This document shows positions 12,008 to 24,516 of a stretch of DNA of 64,000 nt, one piece after another; positions within the stretch are counted from its first letter, which is position 1, and every line of letters begins with the position of its first letter. This stretch comes from Chamaecrista fasciculata (taxonomy: Eukaryota; Streptophyta; Magnoliopsida; Fabales; Fabaceae): positions 111,882-175,881 of the forward strand of contig QANZ01037291.1 in assembly GCA_003254925.1 (NCBI GenBank), read 5' to 3'. The translations under genes were made by a program, and so were the position numbers. Under the pieces are notes generated by a model, which was given only the letters and a program-made list of their open reading frames with translations, was not told the DNA's origin and did no database searches.

Positions 12008-12284
12008 AGAAAAGTACTTTTGATATTGCCTAATGAGGTTAGTTTCAATTAAATTTTTTTTAGATTAATTATACCTTAAATCTTTTTTTTTTGTGTCAAT
12101 TGTACCTTCAATTTAAGGGTACAATTGACTCAAATGTAAAACATTAGGGGTACAATTAATCTAAGAAAATTTTAAGAATACAACTGAAATTGACTTCTAC
12201 AATTGACCTAAAAATATCTTTGAGGATACGACTTAAACTTACCTCATACTTTAGACTTTAGGGTAAAAAAAGTATTTTTATCTT
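12008..12284. mobile_element. MITE, 'AAAGTACTTTTG' family, copy 1
   Basis: About 277 bp with inverted ends based on AAAGTACTTTTGATAT and its complement, plus internal inverted copies of GTGTCAATTGTACC. The same family recurs at 23763-24052. Both copies are diverged and no target-site duplication could be fixed. Confidence 0.5.
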
Positions 12285-13609
12285 AAATATTTGGTAATAG
12301 AGTTTTGTGACCCTTATAGTTTATAACTCTTAACCTCGAATAGGATTTAATCAAACGAATGGGCTAGAGACAAACATGGTCCATCCTAAATATATATATA
12401 ATGCATAAATCAACTGTTGAAGAATTTAAGATTCTCCCCTTAAAGAGACTCACAGAAACCAAAGGGCTATCTATGCTAATGCATCAGTTCGAGGCATGCC
12501 AAACAAATCTCAGTGCATTGACCAATGGGATTCAAGTTTTGTGGAACAGATGCTTCAGACAGTTCCAGCACTGCACATATATATTAAATGAACTGCAATA
12601 AACAAATGCAGACACAATAAAATATTAGTATCACTCGCATTTCTGTAATTTGTGGAGGATCACAAGGCCTTGGTTTTTGCTTAAGACAAATCATCAAGGG
12701 AACAGAACAGCTTAGCCTGTTGAAGTGAATCACATGCACCTAAAATTTAATTATATGTACTTGTGTATATATGTCACAAAACAGTTGGCTCAATTATAAA
12801 TGAATTGCACATTATGTTTGGCAAAATAATTGAATGAGCTTAAGCTTAAGGTGGGATCTTCAATTCTCTTCTCTGCCCGCCGACAGATAGATCTTGACCG
12901 TACGATCAGTTAATAGTCCATTGTACAAACAAACTAATAAGTTCACAAGTAAAAGGGACCAAAATGGATCATGGGTTTAACATTATCATCATTCATCATT
13001 GTGTATATATATATATATATACACACACTAACACACACATATTCGCTTACAGAAAGAGCAAGAGAGAATGAGGGATGTTTGGTAGGTGTACAAGATAGTG
13101 CAAAAACGTTGTTTTGTGGGTTTTTTGAGCATAACACGCAAGGAAGACAGAGTGCAATAATGATAGCAGTTAAGTGGGCGTGTTTGGTAAATAATGTGAA
13201 AAATGAGAATGAATCCAAGTAGCCAATGGGACAGGGGACCACTGAAAACAAATGTACATAGACACACAGTGAGTGTCATTGACATATCATGATGACAAAA
13301 AATAAGAGCATTTGGTGCTATGGGAAAAAGTTTTCTTTTTTTCTCTAGTTGTAGTTAAATTGGCAGAACGGGGGAAAGAAGTTAGACCATCACGTTTGTA
13401 TAATAATGGAGTTGAAAACGTCAGCTACTAAGTTGGAAAATAAGCCTGCATAGGGTAGGGTGCGTGCGTGGTTTCATAGAGAGAGAGAGAGAGAGAAGAT
13501 AAGAGAATCATATGGATAACTAATAATGTAGCATAGGCAGTATGACACAGATTTTGAATCACTTTGGAGTTTGAAACAACTCTCTCTCTCTCTCTCTCTC
13601 TCTCAATTT
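12285..13609. other. Intergenic region with simple repeats
   Basis: Contains (TA)n at about 13003-13021, (GA)n at 13480-13496 and (CT)n at 13581-13605. ORFs here are low-complexity products of these repeats. No gene supported. Confidence 0.5.
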
Positions 13610-14095
13610 CATTAAACGTAAGATATGGATCGGTTTCATCTTTATACCTTATCCTTTTAAAAGTGATATTTTGGTATCATATTTTATTTAAAGTTAGCAC
13701 TTTGGTACTCAAAATTTTTTTCTATTACCACTTGTCGAAAAAAATCACATGCAGATCATGTGTTGTTGTGCATGGTCAAAAACATAAAATTTACCATCAT
13801 AAACTCAGATTTCACGATTCAGCTCTCAAAAATCATGATTCAATATATACTTGAAGACAGAGGATTTTGTATTTTTTTAAGGCTGAATCCTGAAATTTGA
13901 GTTTATTAGGATGATGAATTTTGTGTCTTTACGGTGCACGTAACCTTCACATGTTTTTTTTCTAAAAAAATGTTTTAAATATCAAAGTACTAACCACAAA
14001 TAAAACATGGTACTAAAATGTTATTTTTGAAAGAACAAAATATCAAAATAGAAGTGATCCATACCTTAAGACACTAACGTGTAATTTACCCTTTT
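13610..14095. mobile_element. Diverged foldback MITE
   Basis: The left arm (from about 13619, TAAGATATGGATCGG) and right arm (ending about 14071, CCATACCTTA in the other sense) are imperfect inverted repeats about 60 bp or longer, with TTGGTAC/GTACTAAA motifs. A second inner inverted pair lies around 13801-13920 (AAACTCAGATT and AATTTGAGTTT). No duplication of target sequence was found. Confidence 0.45.
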
Positions 14096-14375
14096 ATTAA
14101 TATTGAAAAGGAAGAGAGAGAGAGAGGGGAAAGATGAAAGCACGCGTTGCCGGGGATGGAAGAAGGATGCATTGGAATGGGGTGGTAGGGTCTGTTGGGT
14201 TTGCTGAAAAGGCTGAGCTACAACGCCCTGCGCTGTTCTTCGGTCCCACCTTACCTTTGATGCATATTCTATCACAAAATCAGCTTTATCTCAATATACA
14301 AAACAAGGGGTTTTGACTTTTATAGAGTTTAATGACCAGCTACCAAACATATATAATAATAGTATAAATATAAAG

Positions 14376-15384
14376 GTAAAATGCACTTTGGTACTCTGTG
14401 GTTAGGACCGAATTCACTTTGGTACATTGAAAGACAAAATTTGACACTTTGGTACCCTGAGGTTTGCGCTGTTACCACTTTGGTACCTTGTGGTTATTTT
14501 CTCTCAAGATTTAACGGAAAATTGTTAGCACTTTTGCAAAAATTACAAAATCCCCCCAAATAGTTTCAAAATTTTCAAAAACATCTCTAGATCATAATAT
14601 TTGAGGACTAAAATTAAAATTATAACAAATTTTTGGGGTCAAAATGTAATTATGAAAAATATTGGAAAAAAAAATAAAATTACAGATTAGTCCTAAATCT
14701 GGTAACTAAAATGCAGTTTAGTCCCAAAACTGTATGATTCGATGGTGAGAAGATAAACTTTACAAAATTTTTACAAAAATTACATAATGCCCCCAAATAG
14801 TTTCAAAATTTACAAAAAAAGTCCATAGATCATGATATTTGAGGACTAAAATAAAAATTATAAAAACTTTTTGGGGTCAAGTGTAATTTTGGAAAATAGA
14901 AAAAAGAAGATAATTACATGTCAGTCCTAAATCTAGAAAACAAATGTAATTTAGTCCTACCCATATTCAAATACAATTACTTAAATAAAATTTTGAAAGT
15001 AAACTTGAATATTTTGAAGGATATTCCCATGAATTAATTTACAAATTAAATAATTAATATTTAGTTTCACTCCATCAATTCTTTTAGTTTGTTGTGTTTT
15101 AATTCGTTTTACCAAAGGGAGAGAACCTAAACGTACAAAAGAAATCTTGTTGAAGAGTGAAATATGATTTAAGCAGCAATAGAAACTAACGGATAAGATG
15201 TAGTAGAAATCGACGGCTAAGATTGAGCCACGTCAGCACTTTTTGTTAAATCTTGACGGAAAATAACCCCAGGGTACCAAAGTGCTAACAGCGCAAACCT
15301 CAGGGTACCAAAGTGTCAAATTTTGTCTTTCAAGGTACCAAAGTGGATTCGGTCCTAACCACATGGTACCAAAATACATTTTAC
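14376..15384. mobile_element. Long-armed foldback element (MULE-like)
   Basis: About 1 kb with terminal inverted repeats of about 140 bp and high identity. Each arm carries four spaced copies of CACTTTGGTACC-like sequence and ends inside with a CAAGATTTAAC motif. The interior contains two direct copies (about 14531-14700 and 14770-14940) of an AT-rich unit with CCCCCAAATAGTTTCAAAAT. No open frame of note. A 9-bp duplication was sought and not found, so assignment to MULE rests only on the long arms. Confidence 0.65.
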
Positions 15385-15802
15385 TCTACATTTTATAGGA
15401 TAGTAAAATTATAGATTTTTCTTAGGAATTAAGATATTCTTTGTTTTCAATTACTATAAGAATGAAAATTCATAAAATGATAAAAACAATAAAACAATAA
15501 CACAGAGAAAATCCATCGAGGTATGCCTCCAAGGTTCAAGTTCTAATTAAAAAGATACAAATGACTAGAAGAGAAACCTAATAGATCAAAGAGAAAAACA
15601 GTAGAAATAAAATATGGTAAAGTATTAAAGATAATCGAAGAAGAGTAGTGATCTCATCCTCTTTTAGTTAACTGATCAGAATGATTAGTTTATCTGAATA
15701 TATATATATATATCTGAATAAAACAAGAAACTTGTAATTTAGAAGTGGAGTAGAGAAGAGATGATGATGACGAGGAAGGTTGTCAGATGAATTAGTAAGA
15801 TC

Positions 15803-16371
15803 TATGGGTGTTCACGGGCTGGGTTGGGTTGGGTTTAGGGCGGGTTGGTTCGGGCTCACTAATTTATTTGACGGATTGGGTTGGATTGGGCTAAAGAAAA
15901 TAATTGAGTCAACCCAAACCAACCCAAACCAAACAGTGATGGGTTGGGTTGGCGGGTTGGCCCATACTAATTTTTTTATTTTTTATATATTTATTTTATA
16001 AAAAATTTGGTCCCTCTTAAATTTTTTTTCTTTAATCTGGTCCTTCACAATTTATTTTTTATGGACTAAATTGAGAATAAAAATTTATTAATTGACCAAA
16101 TTGTAAAAATAATATTATTTGTGATATTAAAATATAATTTTGACTAAATAAAAATTAATTTTATTTTTTATTTAATATTTTTGCGGGCCGGCGGGTTGGG
16201 TTCGGTTGAGCGGGCTCAAAATCTTGAAAACCGCAGCCCAACCCAAATTACAGTGGGCTCAACTTTTTTAACCCAAACCAACCCGCCAGCCCAACCCAAA
16301 CCAACCCAAAGTAGTGAGTTGGGTTGGTTTTAGCGGGTTGGCGGGTTGGCCCAACCCGATGAACACCCCTA
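15803..16371. mobile_element. hAT-type MITE (GGGTTGG-rich arms)
   Basis: A 569-bp foldback element beginning TATGGGTGTTCAC and ending GATGAACACCCCTA, flanked by an exact 8-bp duplication GTAAGATC (15795-15802 and 16372-16379). The arms are rich in GGGTTGG/CCAACCC and the centre is AT-rich. An ORF across the left arm has no coding meaning. Confidence 0.85.
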
Positions 16372-16530
16372 GTAAGATCCCCAAGTTTTGAATATCATTT
16401 TACAAGGAGATGATTTATGTTGAGATTCTTAGCTAGTTGAAAACCCAATTGAATGCTCTGTGTGCATAATTCAAATTTTAGAACAGTACCAGAGCCAACA
16501 AAGTAAAAGAAGCTTGAGATCCAAGGGATT

Positions 16531-16721
16531 GGATCCTCTAGAGTTCATTTCTCTACATTTCTTGTAGAGTTAGAGAGAGAAAGGAAAAAGAAGAGAGAGA
16601 AAATATAAAATTCATAACATAAAAATATGTAAAATCATATTTTTTTTCTTTCTCTCTTATTTTCTTTTTCGTTCTCTCTCATACTCCCCTAGAAATGTAG
16701 AGATAGAAAATCTAGAGGATT
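16531..16721. mobile_element. MITE, 'GGATCCTCTAG' family
   Basis: Inverted ends (GGATCCTCTAGAG..., ...TCTAGAGGATT) enclose purine-rich and pyrimidine-rich halves with GAGAGAGA/CTCTCTC. The same motif content occurs around the palindrome at 27140-27240, suggesting one family. Confidence 0.5.
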
Positions 16722-16739
16722 CATTCCTGAGATCCAATT

Positions 16740-18615
16740 CCCATCATGATATCACGAATCAAACTACCAGCCCTCAATTTAGATAAACAAGCAGAACCAT
16801 TAGTCACAATTAAATTAGTAGAAAGGAGAGGAGGCTTTTTCCAATGTACTTATTATTATTAGATCGAATAAGTACATTAGATTTAATAGAATTATTTGGC
16901 TGTATCCAGGCTAATACCAATCCAACCCATTACATGAATAAAATGTGACCAATTAACCAACCAACAAAACTACTTGTGAGAAAAAAAACATTGGTTGTTG
17001 CATCGAAACATATAAATATTGACTAATCTGACTAACATTGAACTTGGTAAAATGAAAAAGTTTAATAACTGAAAATTCAGATTATTCAGGAATATCCTTT
17101 GAATGCTAAAATTATGCATTGAATTTTGATTAATAGCTCCATAAGCAAAAGCTCCTGTCGTGATGAATCCTGCGATGTGCTGATGATGAGTATATAACTT
17201 ATTTTGTGTCGAAGCTATTTTTAAATCACAGGCCGAAACAGGTGAAATCAAAGGACATTACTTGAATGCTACTGCAGGTACATCCGAAGAAATGATGAAC
17301 AACAAAAGGAGAGAGCGAATTGTGAGTACATAAGCAAAGTTGAATCACTAAAAATTCAAAGGCTTTAGCAATAGAAGAATTTAAGATATTTTTTGTTTAT
17401 TCATTTTAAGAGCATAGTCTTATAAATAAAAATTAGACAAAAGTACTTTTTTTTTTGGTTTGCAATCTTTACATCAAATTTTTTATTTTGTTCCTAATAT
17501 CTTTTTATTATTAGGATTTGAGTTTTAATAAAGAAAAATGTTATTATATGAGAGGGCAAGTGCAAAACCATTGCTTTTCCTAATCATTAGATGAGCATCT
17601 TTATATCTAGATATGTGTGTAACACAACACATCTCGAACCCATCTAACGATTGGAAATGGTAGTACTTTTGCACCCGTCTCATAATTTTTTTTAAAAAAA
17701 ATGGTCGAAATCTATTATAAATTTATACCAAAAACTCAAAAATTTTAAAGACATTGACATGACACTACAAGTAACCCAAAAAAAAGTGATCATATAAGTA
17801 ATCATGCAAACCCTTACCAATATATATATGTCTTGGTGGACTCACACATTATAATACTAGTACAAATTAGCTATTCTCAGTAATGCCATGAGATTTAGTA
17901 TATTATATATTGTTATGTACAGTTTATGTATATATACATTAATACAAATAGGGCTATATATAGTGATTACAACTTCCTCGACACAAACAGGCAATACGTA
18001 TAAAATAGATATGCGCCCACATGGCAATTAATAATATATATTTTCTTTGGATGAGCGAGCATATTCCCATGTTTAGAAAAACTATTTCATCAAATCAAAT
18101 GAATTTAAAAAGAACAGCCAAAAAACACGAAATCTGAAGTAATATAATTTTGTAATGACAAATCTGAAAGTAATGTTTAATTAAGAATACGGCGGATCTT
18201 AATATTTTAGCTTATTTATAATTAATTAATTATAATGACAACGACTAGATAAGCTTGAATCGGAGAACGTTAATCTCTTTAATTAAATGCTTCACTTATA
18301 TATCGTTTAACTTGGACACGAAAGAAGTGCTAGGCTAACACAAATTTAAAAATTAAATAAAATTATAAAATTTAAAGCATAATTTTGATGAAGAAATCAT
18401 TAAGAAAAACTTATATTAACTTAGAGATGATCAAAACACATATATCAAAAGCTGGCTTTGTGCTAGTTTTTTAATCCTAGACGAACAGTGCAATACTGAC
18501 GTGAAAACTTATCATTCTGCATGATTAAGGTAATTGAATTTATGAAAAAATGTTTTGATGGGAGGACCTTATAATCTAAATACCTAACTTTCTATGTTTA
18601 TCAGATGTGTGATCT
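16740..18615. other. Intergenic AT-rich region
   Basis: No supported gene. ORFs are short and AT-driven. No clear long inverted repeat found. Confidence 0.4.
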
Positions 18616-18958
18616 AAGAAGCATGGACACTTCATTTTGAGGGCGTGTCGCCGTGTCGGACACGTGTCAGTGCCCAACACTCGTACGACACCGACACAAC
18701 ACATATTCATAAATTTTAAAATATAAATCAATTTTTTGTGACTTTAACATGACATTTAAGAGAAAATAATAATACATATGACATATATTATGAATAAAAC
18801 TTATAATTTTTAAATTTTTCATTAAAAATTATGAATATTTAATTATTTATATATATAAATATATGGCGTGTCGTGTCACATAATTTTGTGAGTTTAGCGT
18901 GTCGCTGTGTCCGTGTCCGTGTCGTGTCCCGTGTCCGTGTCAGTGTCCATGCTTCCTA
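18616..18958. mobile_element. MITE, 'AAGCATGGACAC' family
   Basis: About 340 bp with ends GAAGCATGGACAC... and ...GTGTCCATGCTTC. The arms are rich in GTGTC/GACAC repeats and the core is AT-rich. The flanks share GTGTGAT, but an exact target-site duplication could not be fixed. Confidence 0.6.
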
Positions 18959-19149
18959 GTGTGTGATATATCATTTTGTGACCCATCAATATGTATTTAT
19001 ATATCATTTTCGTCAGACCCACATATACAATGATTGAGCAAACATCACAAAAGAAAAATGGTTTAGTTCAAATATATTATTTATTCTCTCTTATAAAAAC
19101 ATATTGAGGTACCTTTTTAAATTGAATTTGACAAATTCTTCAATTATAA

Positions 19150-19565
19150 TTTTATGAATCTCGCTGTTAATAAGGGTGCCCTCATCAACAAAGACGCCTT
19201 ATAGAAGGATGTGCGTCCTACCTTGATGGAAACGCACAATTGATAAAGCGCCACGCATAATTCAGAGCAGAATCCAAGATAATTTCAATCACATGAAACT
19301 CTCATAAATCTGAGAATCAATGCTCAAATCTTAATTATCTTGGCATTTATGTATGGCGAAGATTTCTCCCATAAATAAGAGAGACTTCCTAATTTATATC
19401 TCCTCTCTGATTTATAAATACACCATCAGAACCTTAAGAAAGGTCCTCACTATTTCACTCTCAAGGAATTATTCACCTTGACAATCAATACTATCTTGAG
19501 CTTCAGAGGTGAATTGAGACGTATTCCTCTCCTTAAATCAGATTATGACCCTTGGTCAAAACTTG
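19150..19565 (+). repeat. Possible LTR remnant
   Basis: This stretch has a TATA-like TATAAATACACC preceded by purine-rich DNA and followed by a sequence ending in TTGGTCAAAACTTG, an arrangement reminiscent of plant LTRs. There is no partner LTR, primer site or target-site duplication, so the call is tentative. Confidence 0.3.
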
Positions 19566-19635
19566 ATTTGTCAGAAATAGAAAGTTATATTTATTGATAA
19601 AAAATAAATAAGTATAATTCTTGAAATAAAAAATA

Positions 19636-20107
19636 GGTTAAAGTGCACTTTTGGTCCCATAACTTTAGCAAAGGTCACAATTTGGTCCCATAACTTTTTT
19701 TGTTGCAATTTTGGTCCCATAACTTTGGCAAAGGTCTCAATTTGGTCTCATAACTTTTTTTGTTGCAATTTTGGTCTCATAACTTCTGAAAACGTCCCAC
19801 CGTTGGTCCCAAGCTGATTTACATCCATTTTCTGCCGTTGAAAATTATCTGACATACTGAATTAAATGATGACGTGAAAAAAATATGAATGAAATAGATT
19901 TAACGGAAAATAATGAATGGAAATCAACTTGGGACCAACAATGAGACGTTTTCAAAAGTTATGGGGATCAAAATTGCAACAAAAAAAAGTTATGGGACCA
20001 AAATGAGACCTTTTCCAAAGTTATGAGACCAAAATTGCAACAAAAAAAGTTATGGGACCAAATTGACACCTTTGTCAAAGTTATGGGACCAAAAGTGCAC
20101 TTTAGCC
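19636..20107. mobile_element. MULE-type foldback element with 9-bp TSD
   Basis: A 472-bp element with inverted arms of about 200 bp made of repeated TTTTGGTCCCATAACTTT units. The outer ends are GGTTAAAGTGCAC and (reversed) GGCTAAAGTGCAC. It is flanked by an exact 9-bp duplication TAAAAAATA (19627-19635 and 20108-20116), the length expected for Mutator-like elements. It shares arm sequence with the Pack-MULE at 25142-26091 but carries no captured gene. ORFs in the arms are by-products of the repeats. Confidence 0.85.
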
Positions 20108-20508
20108 TAAAAAATAAATATAACTCACCAAAATATATATATATATATATAAACAAAAAGAGCTATGATATAATTTGGAATGGTAGGAATTCGGACACCA
20201 GCTCTTCTCAGGCCAATTTGCACTCAAGTAGCTAACACTTTGTGATAGGTTTTCACTTTTCACAATTAACACATGCCCATTTTATTGATCATAATATCAT
20301 GTGCGTCTCATAATTAATCTCGTCCACAAGTTTAGTTTTCAAAATCCATAAAAGAAATGGAGATGAATTAGTTGGTAATAATAAAAGCAATTATAAAAGA
20401 AGCAATGATCCTTTAATTAATGATTAAATTATTAATACACTCGGTTATGTTATATTATTTTTTTTATTTATACAAACTTCATACAATAGTCAACTAATCA
20501 CGAGTTTA

Positions 20509-20856
20509 AGAGCTCATTTGGATAAGTTTGTGAAAAAAAGACTTTTATTTATCAAACTTTTTTTAAAAGATCTTTCGAGTGAAACACTAGTATTTTTAAT
20601 TATCAAAGTTGTTTGGATATAAAATGACAAAAGTACTTTTAATTAATAAAATGAACAAAAAATTTTTTTTTTCAAGTGTTTTAAGTGGAAGTTACAAAAT
20701 TGAACTTCTTAAAAAAGTTTTATTTTAATTTTTTTTTGTAACTTTTCCTTTTTCTTAAAAATTTACATAAACAAGATTTTATGTTTATAAAAAGGTTTTT
20801 TTTTTTAATTAAAAAAAGTACTTTTTAGATCAAGAAAGCCTATTCAAATGGGCTCT
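20509..20856. mobile_element. MITE with AGAGCTCATTTGGAT ends
   Basis: About 350 bp, beginning AGAGCTCATTTGGATAAG and ending TATTCAAATGGGCTCT, with an AT-rich core. The superfamily is not clear from the ends alone. Confidence 0.5.
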
Positions 20857-21015
20857 GAGTACGAGAAATTAAGTTGGGCTCCTCAGTCTCATCATGCTTA
20901 ATTATCCGAAGAACAAACTGATTTGAAGCACAGACATAAAATCTTCAATTCTTTTTCAATTTTTGTTATTTGTTGTCAAAATCTGACTCAAATTAAACGT
21001 AGTTTTGTCAACAAA

Positions 21016-21199
21016 GGTTGGCCCAGTTGGTAAGGAGTCGACTCATAACCCACAAGATCGTGAGTTCGATTCCCACTGTCGATATGAGGGCCTTGTTGGT
21101 AGACAATCTGTAAGTACCTGTGTAAGCGCTCATAGAGCTTGGAGGTCTGTCCTGGCGGTGGTTCTAACTCACCTAAATTTTTTAACTACTGAAAAAAAA
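21016..21199 (+). mobile_element. tRNA-derived SINE, copy 1
   Basis: About 185 bp with a tRNA-like head: an A-box-like TGGCCCAGTTGG (about 21019-21030) and a B-box-like GAGTTCGATTCCC (21062-21074), the internal promoter of RNA polymerase III. It ends in an A-run. The flanks carry imperfect duplications (ACGTAGTTTTGTCAACAAA and ACGTAATTTTCAACAAA). A genuine tRNA gene is excluded because the acceptor stem and 3' half do not fold as a tRNA. A related copy lies at 39783-39917. Confidence 0.75.
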
Positions 21200-21216
21200 A
21201 CGTAATTTTCAACAAA

Positions 21217-22386
21217 TCTTCCTTGAATGAAAATATTTTTTTACTTTCTAAATTAAATTTATCTTAAAATTACAATTTAATCTTAAGATATTAGAAAGAC
21301 ACATTTAATTATTAATTTTTTTTTACAAACCTCAGTTATTTAATCTCCAGAATAGAGGTTAAGTAATATATGTTTATAAGAAAAGCAAAGAGTATGAATT
21401 TCCAATATCCTGGAATTAAATCACAAATTTAATAACTAAAAAATAACTCTCCATTCTTCCCTTGTCGTTATTGAATTTTTTTAATGGCCAAAAAAAACGT
21501 TATTGCATTTTTTTTGTCAATTGTTTTTTTGTTTTTCTTTCGGGCAAAATCAATCTTTTTTGTTATTGCATTGGCAACAAAATATGGGACCATCGTGTGG
21601 GTCGATCGCCAGAAAGCCCATGATATACCGTTTCCCATGTCAATAGTAATGGGCCGTCCGTAAATCACACATTGAGCCCATTAATTACAGAATTAATATG
21701 TTAATTGTTGGACCTGGGCCCACTAAGCAACATAACATGTCCACCCAAAAAACTGAAAAAGATACATCTGAGCGTTAAATATAACTTATTAATTTAGCTG
21801 AGTATTTTTTTTCTTAAGCATATAATTTGTTATTAATATTTTTTTGTCTAAATTAGGATATTCATTGTCCGAAACAGCGACTAATTTTTGTTGTTGTTGC
21901 AAGTCTTCTATTTAAGGATAAATAACTAATCACACAATATTTTTCATACTCAAAAATCAAATTTGAAGTCTTTATCACTTTGTTAAAGAAAATGAGAAAC
22001 TACTACCTTGTGGGGTTATTTGCTACTAATATTTACAAAAGCTAATTGATGCGTATCTTTGACCTTTTTATTGAGGTATTTTTAATATCCATTTTCCCTC
22101 TTTTCTTCTTGTAGCTTCACCAAAAAAGTGATATCTCTTGTCCAAGTAATGACAAAATCCGAATCTTTCATACGCTTAAATTATACAGACATATATCATC
22201 AGAAAGCACTTTTGAGTAAAACATTCACTAAAGAAAATATTTGCAGTGAGAAAAAGTGATTCTAGAATCTAGAGGGTATTAATAATTCAAATTTAATCAA
22301 TGTATTTAAGCCTTTTAATTATTGTGAAAACAATCTTGATAATGTGTTTTGTCGACACAGACGCGACAAAAAAAAAAAAAAAAAAA
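21217..22386. other. Intergenic AT-rich region
   Basis: No gene supported. A short stretch around 21560-21720 is GC-richer but has no recognisable product. It ends in a poly(A) run against the assembly gap. Confidence 0.4.
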
Positions 22387-22749
22387 NNNNNNNNNNNNNN
22401 NNNNNNNNNNNNNNNNNNNNNNNNNNNNNNNNNNNNNNNNNNNNNNNNNNNNNNNNNNNNNNNNNNNNNNNNNNNNNNNNNNNNNNNNNNNNNNNNNNNN
22501 NNNNNNNNNNNNNNNNNNNNNNNNNNNNNNNNNNNNNNNNNNNNNNNNNNNNNNNNNNNNNNNNNNNNNNNNNNNNNNNNNNNNNNNNNNNNNNNNNNNN
22601 NNNNNNNNNNNNNNNNNNNNNNNNNNNNNNNNNNNNNNNNNNNNNNNNNNNNNNNNNNNNNNNNNNNNNNNNNNNNNNNNNNNNNNNNNNNNNNNNNNNN
22701 NNNNNNNNNNNNNNNNNNNNNNNNNNNNNNNNNNNNNNNNNNNNNNNNN
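22387..22749. other. Assembly gap (N run)
   Basis: 363 unknown bases between two A-runs. ORFs spanning it are artefacts. The A-runs on both sides suggest the gap formed at low-complexity sequence. Confidence 0.98.
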
Positions 22750-22994
22750 AAAAAAACCTATATATGATAAAATTTTAATTCAAATATTCATAATTAGGTT
22801 ACAAAATACAATTATAACATTAATATATTAATACAATTTTCATAAATTAACATGAATTAATATAGAGATAATCAATTTTCATAATGTTCAACAATATAAT
22901 ATCATCAAGTGACATTTTATGATCACTTTCTCTATCAAAATTTGGTTCATAATCAACATTCTCTAATATTTGACCCATAATAATAAAAAAAGAC

Positions 22995-23136
22995 AAAAAA
23001 AAACCAGGACCGGTTCAACCGGTTTGACTCCGGTCCAGGCCGGTTCTCTGCTTGGCCGGTTATTAAACCGACTCGGACCGGCCTATTGACCGGTTCCCGG
23101 TTCAACCGGCCGGTCCGGTCCGGTTTTGATAACTAT
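22995..23136. mobile_element. Right half of a hAT-like MITE (CCGGTT-rich)
   Basis: GC-rich sequence dominated by CCGGTT/AACCGG, ending GGTTTTGATAACTATG, a terminus common in plant hAT-type MITEs. The matching left half is not visible and may lie in the gap. Confidence 0.45.
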
Positions 23137-23164
23137 GCCCAAATATAATGAAGAGGAGTTCAGA

Positions 23165-23640
23165 ACTAGGGGTGTTTAGTGGATTGGCTTGATCTAGAAA
23201 ACTTGAGGGTACATTGATTTGAATTGGGTTATAAGTTTTATGATTTTGTAGTTGTTCAACCCAAATCAATTTGCTAGTCCCTAAAAATAAAAATAATTAG
23301 TTAAAATTATATTTTTAATATTTTAAATAATATTGTTTCTTAAATTTAGTTTCTTCATAGATTTTTATTTTCAATGTAATCTCTCGAAAACAAATTGTAA
23401 AGGACTAAATTAAAAAAAATTAAGAGAAACAAAACTAAAAAAATAAATATATGAGAAATAAAAAAAATATAATATGAGCCAACCCATCAACCTAATACAA
23501 ACTAAACATCTACTATTTTGTTTGGATTGATTTAGACTAACTTAATTATTTTCTTCAACTCAACCCATCAAATAAAATAATGAATGCAAACCATTTCAAA
23601 TCAACCCAACCCTTTTAATCCTTATCCAAAATACTAGTGA
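23165..23640. mobile_element. Decayed hAT-like MITE
   Basis: Starts TAGGGGTGTTTAGTGG and carries GGGTT/AACCC-type arms around an AT-rich core, like the element at 15803-16371 but much diverged. The right end is uncertain. Confidence 0.35.
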
Positions 23641-23762
23641 ATGCAAATTGCTGCTTGACAATATATAATGTGTTCAAGTAAAGAAATACTAGTCGAAATA
23701 TATATTTATTTTTATCATTAAATAAATAAAAATAATAATACTTTATAGTCATAAGATAAAAG

Positions 23763-24052
23763 TAGAAAAAAGTACTTTTGGTACTCCTAAAATATAGGGT
23801 CAGTTTAAGTTATACCTCCAAAGTTTTTTTTGGATCAATTGTACCTCAAAGTATAGGGTTAGTTTCAATTGTATCTCGAAAGTTTTTTTGGTCAATTATA
23901 CCCTTGATCTTTTATTTTTTGTGTCAATTGTACCTCTCAATTTAAGGTACAATTGACTCAAATGTAAATATTAAGGGTATAATTGACAAAAAATTTAGCA
24001 GTACAACTGAAACTGACCACATACTTTAGGAATACCAAAAAAATACTTTTGA
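23763..24052. mobile_element. MITE, 'AAAGTACTTTTG' family, copy 2
   Basis: Same family as 12008-12284: inverted ends around AAAAGTACTTTTGGTA and internal GTGTCAATTGTACC with its inverted partner GGTACAATTGAC. Non-coding. Confidence 0.5.
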
Positions 24053-24201
24053 TATAAAAGTATTAAAAAATATCCAAATAAATTTCTAACATTAATCAAT
24101 ATAAGGTAGGTCTAAGTGAAAATATTTAAGCAAAGTCCTGAATTTAAAATTCCATGAGTCTAATTATCTACATAGAGAGATTGTCCATCATAACTAATGT
24201 A

Positions 24202-24475
24202 CTCCCTCCGGTTCTGAATATCTGCTGTTTTAGAAAATCATTTTTGTTCCAAAATATCTGATGTTTTATAAATTCAAGAGAGCATTAATTATTTTTTTAC
24301 CATTTTACCCCTATTAAATATAGTAGAGTCATAAATGTATAAACATTTTCCAAGTAATTTAATAGGGATAGTTTAGTCATTTTACTTCATTTTTCTCTTC
24401 ATTCTATGTTGGCTTATCATTTCCTTAATCTGTGTGTAGAAACCTTAAACACCAGATATATAGAACCGGAGGGAG
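24202..24475. mobile_element. Stowaway-type MITE (Tc1/mariner)
   Basis: A 274-bp element with classic ends CTCCCTCCGGTTC... and ...GAACCGGAGGGAG, flanked by TA on both sides, as expected for Stowaway elements. The right terminus is followed at once by a near-identical second copy of its last 39 bp (to 24516). Confidence 0.8.
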
Positions 24476-24516
24476 TAATTATCTTAAACACCAGATATAT
24501 AGAACCGGAAGGAGTA
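24476..24516. repeat. Tandem duplicate of the Stowaway right end
   Basis: A 39-bp direct repeat of the Stowaway right terminus (about 24444-24482), including ACACCAGATATATAGAACCG. The repeat ends in GGAAGGAGTA rather than GGAGGGAGTA. Confidence 0.65.

Noticed and set aside
21016..21090. A tRNA gene
   Set aside because: A- and B-box-like segments are present but the 3' half cannot pair as a tRNA, and the unit has a SINE body, A-run and imperfect flanking duplications.
22300..22831. Three ORFs of 144-160 codons
   Set aside because: They consist almost wholly of unknown residues from the assembly gap.
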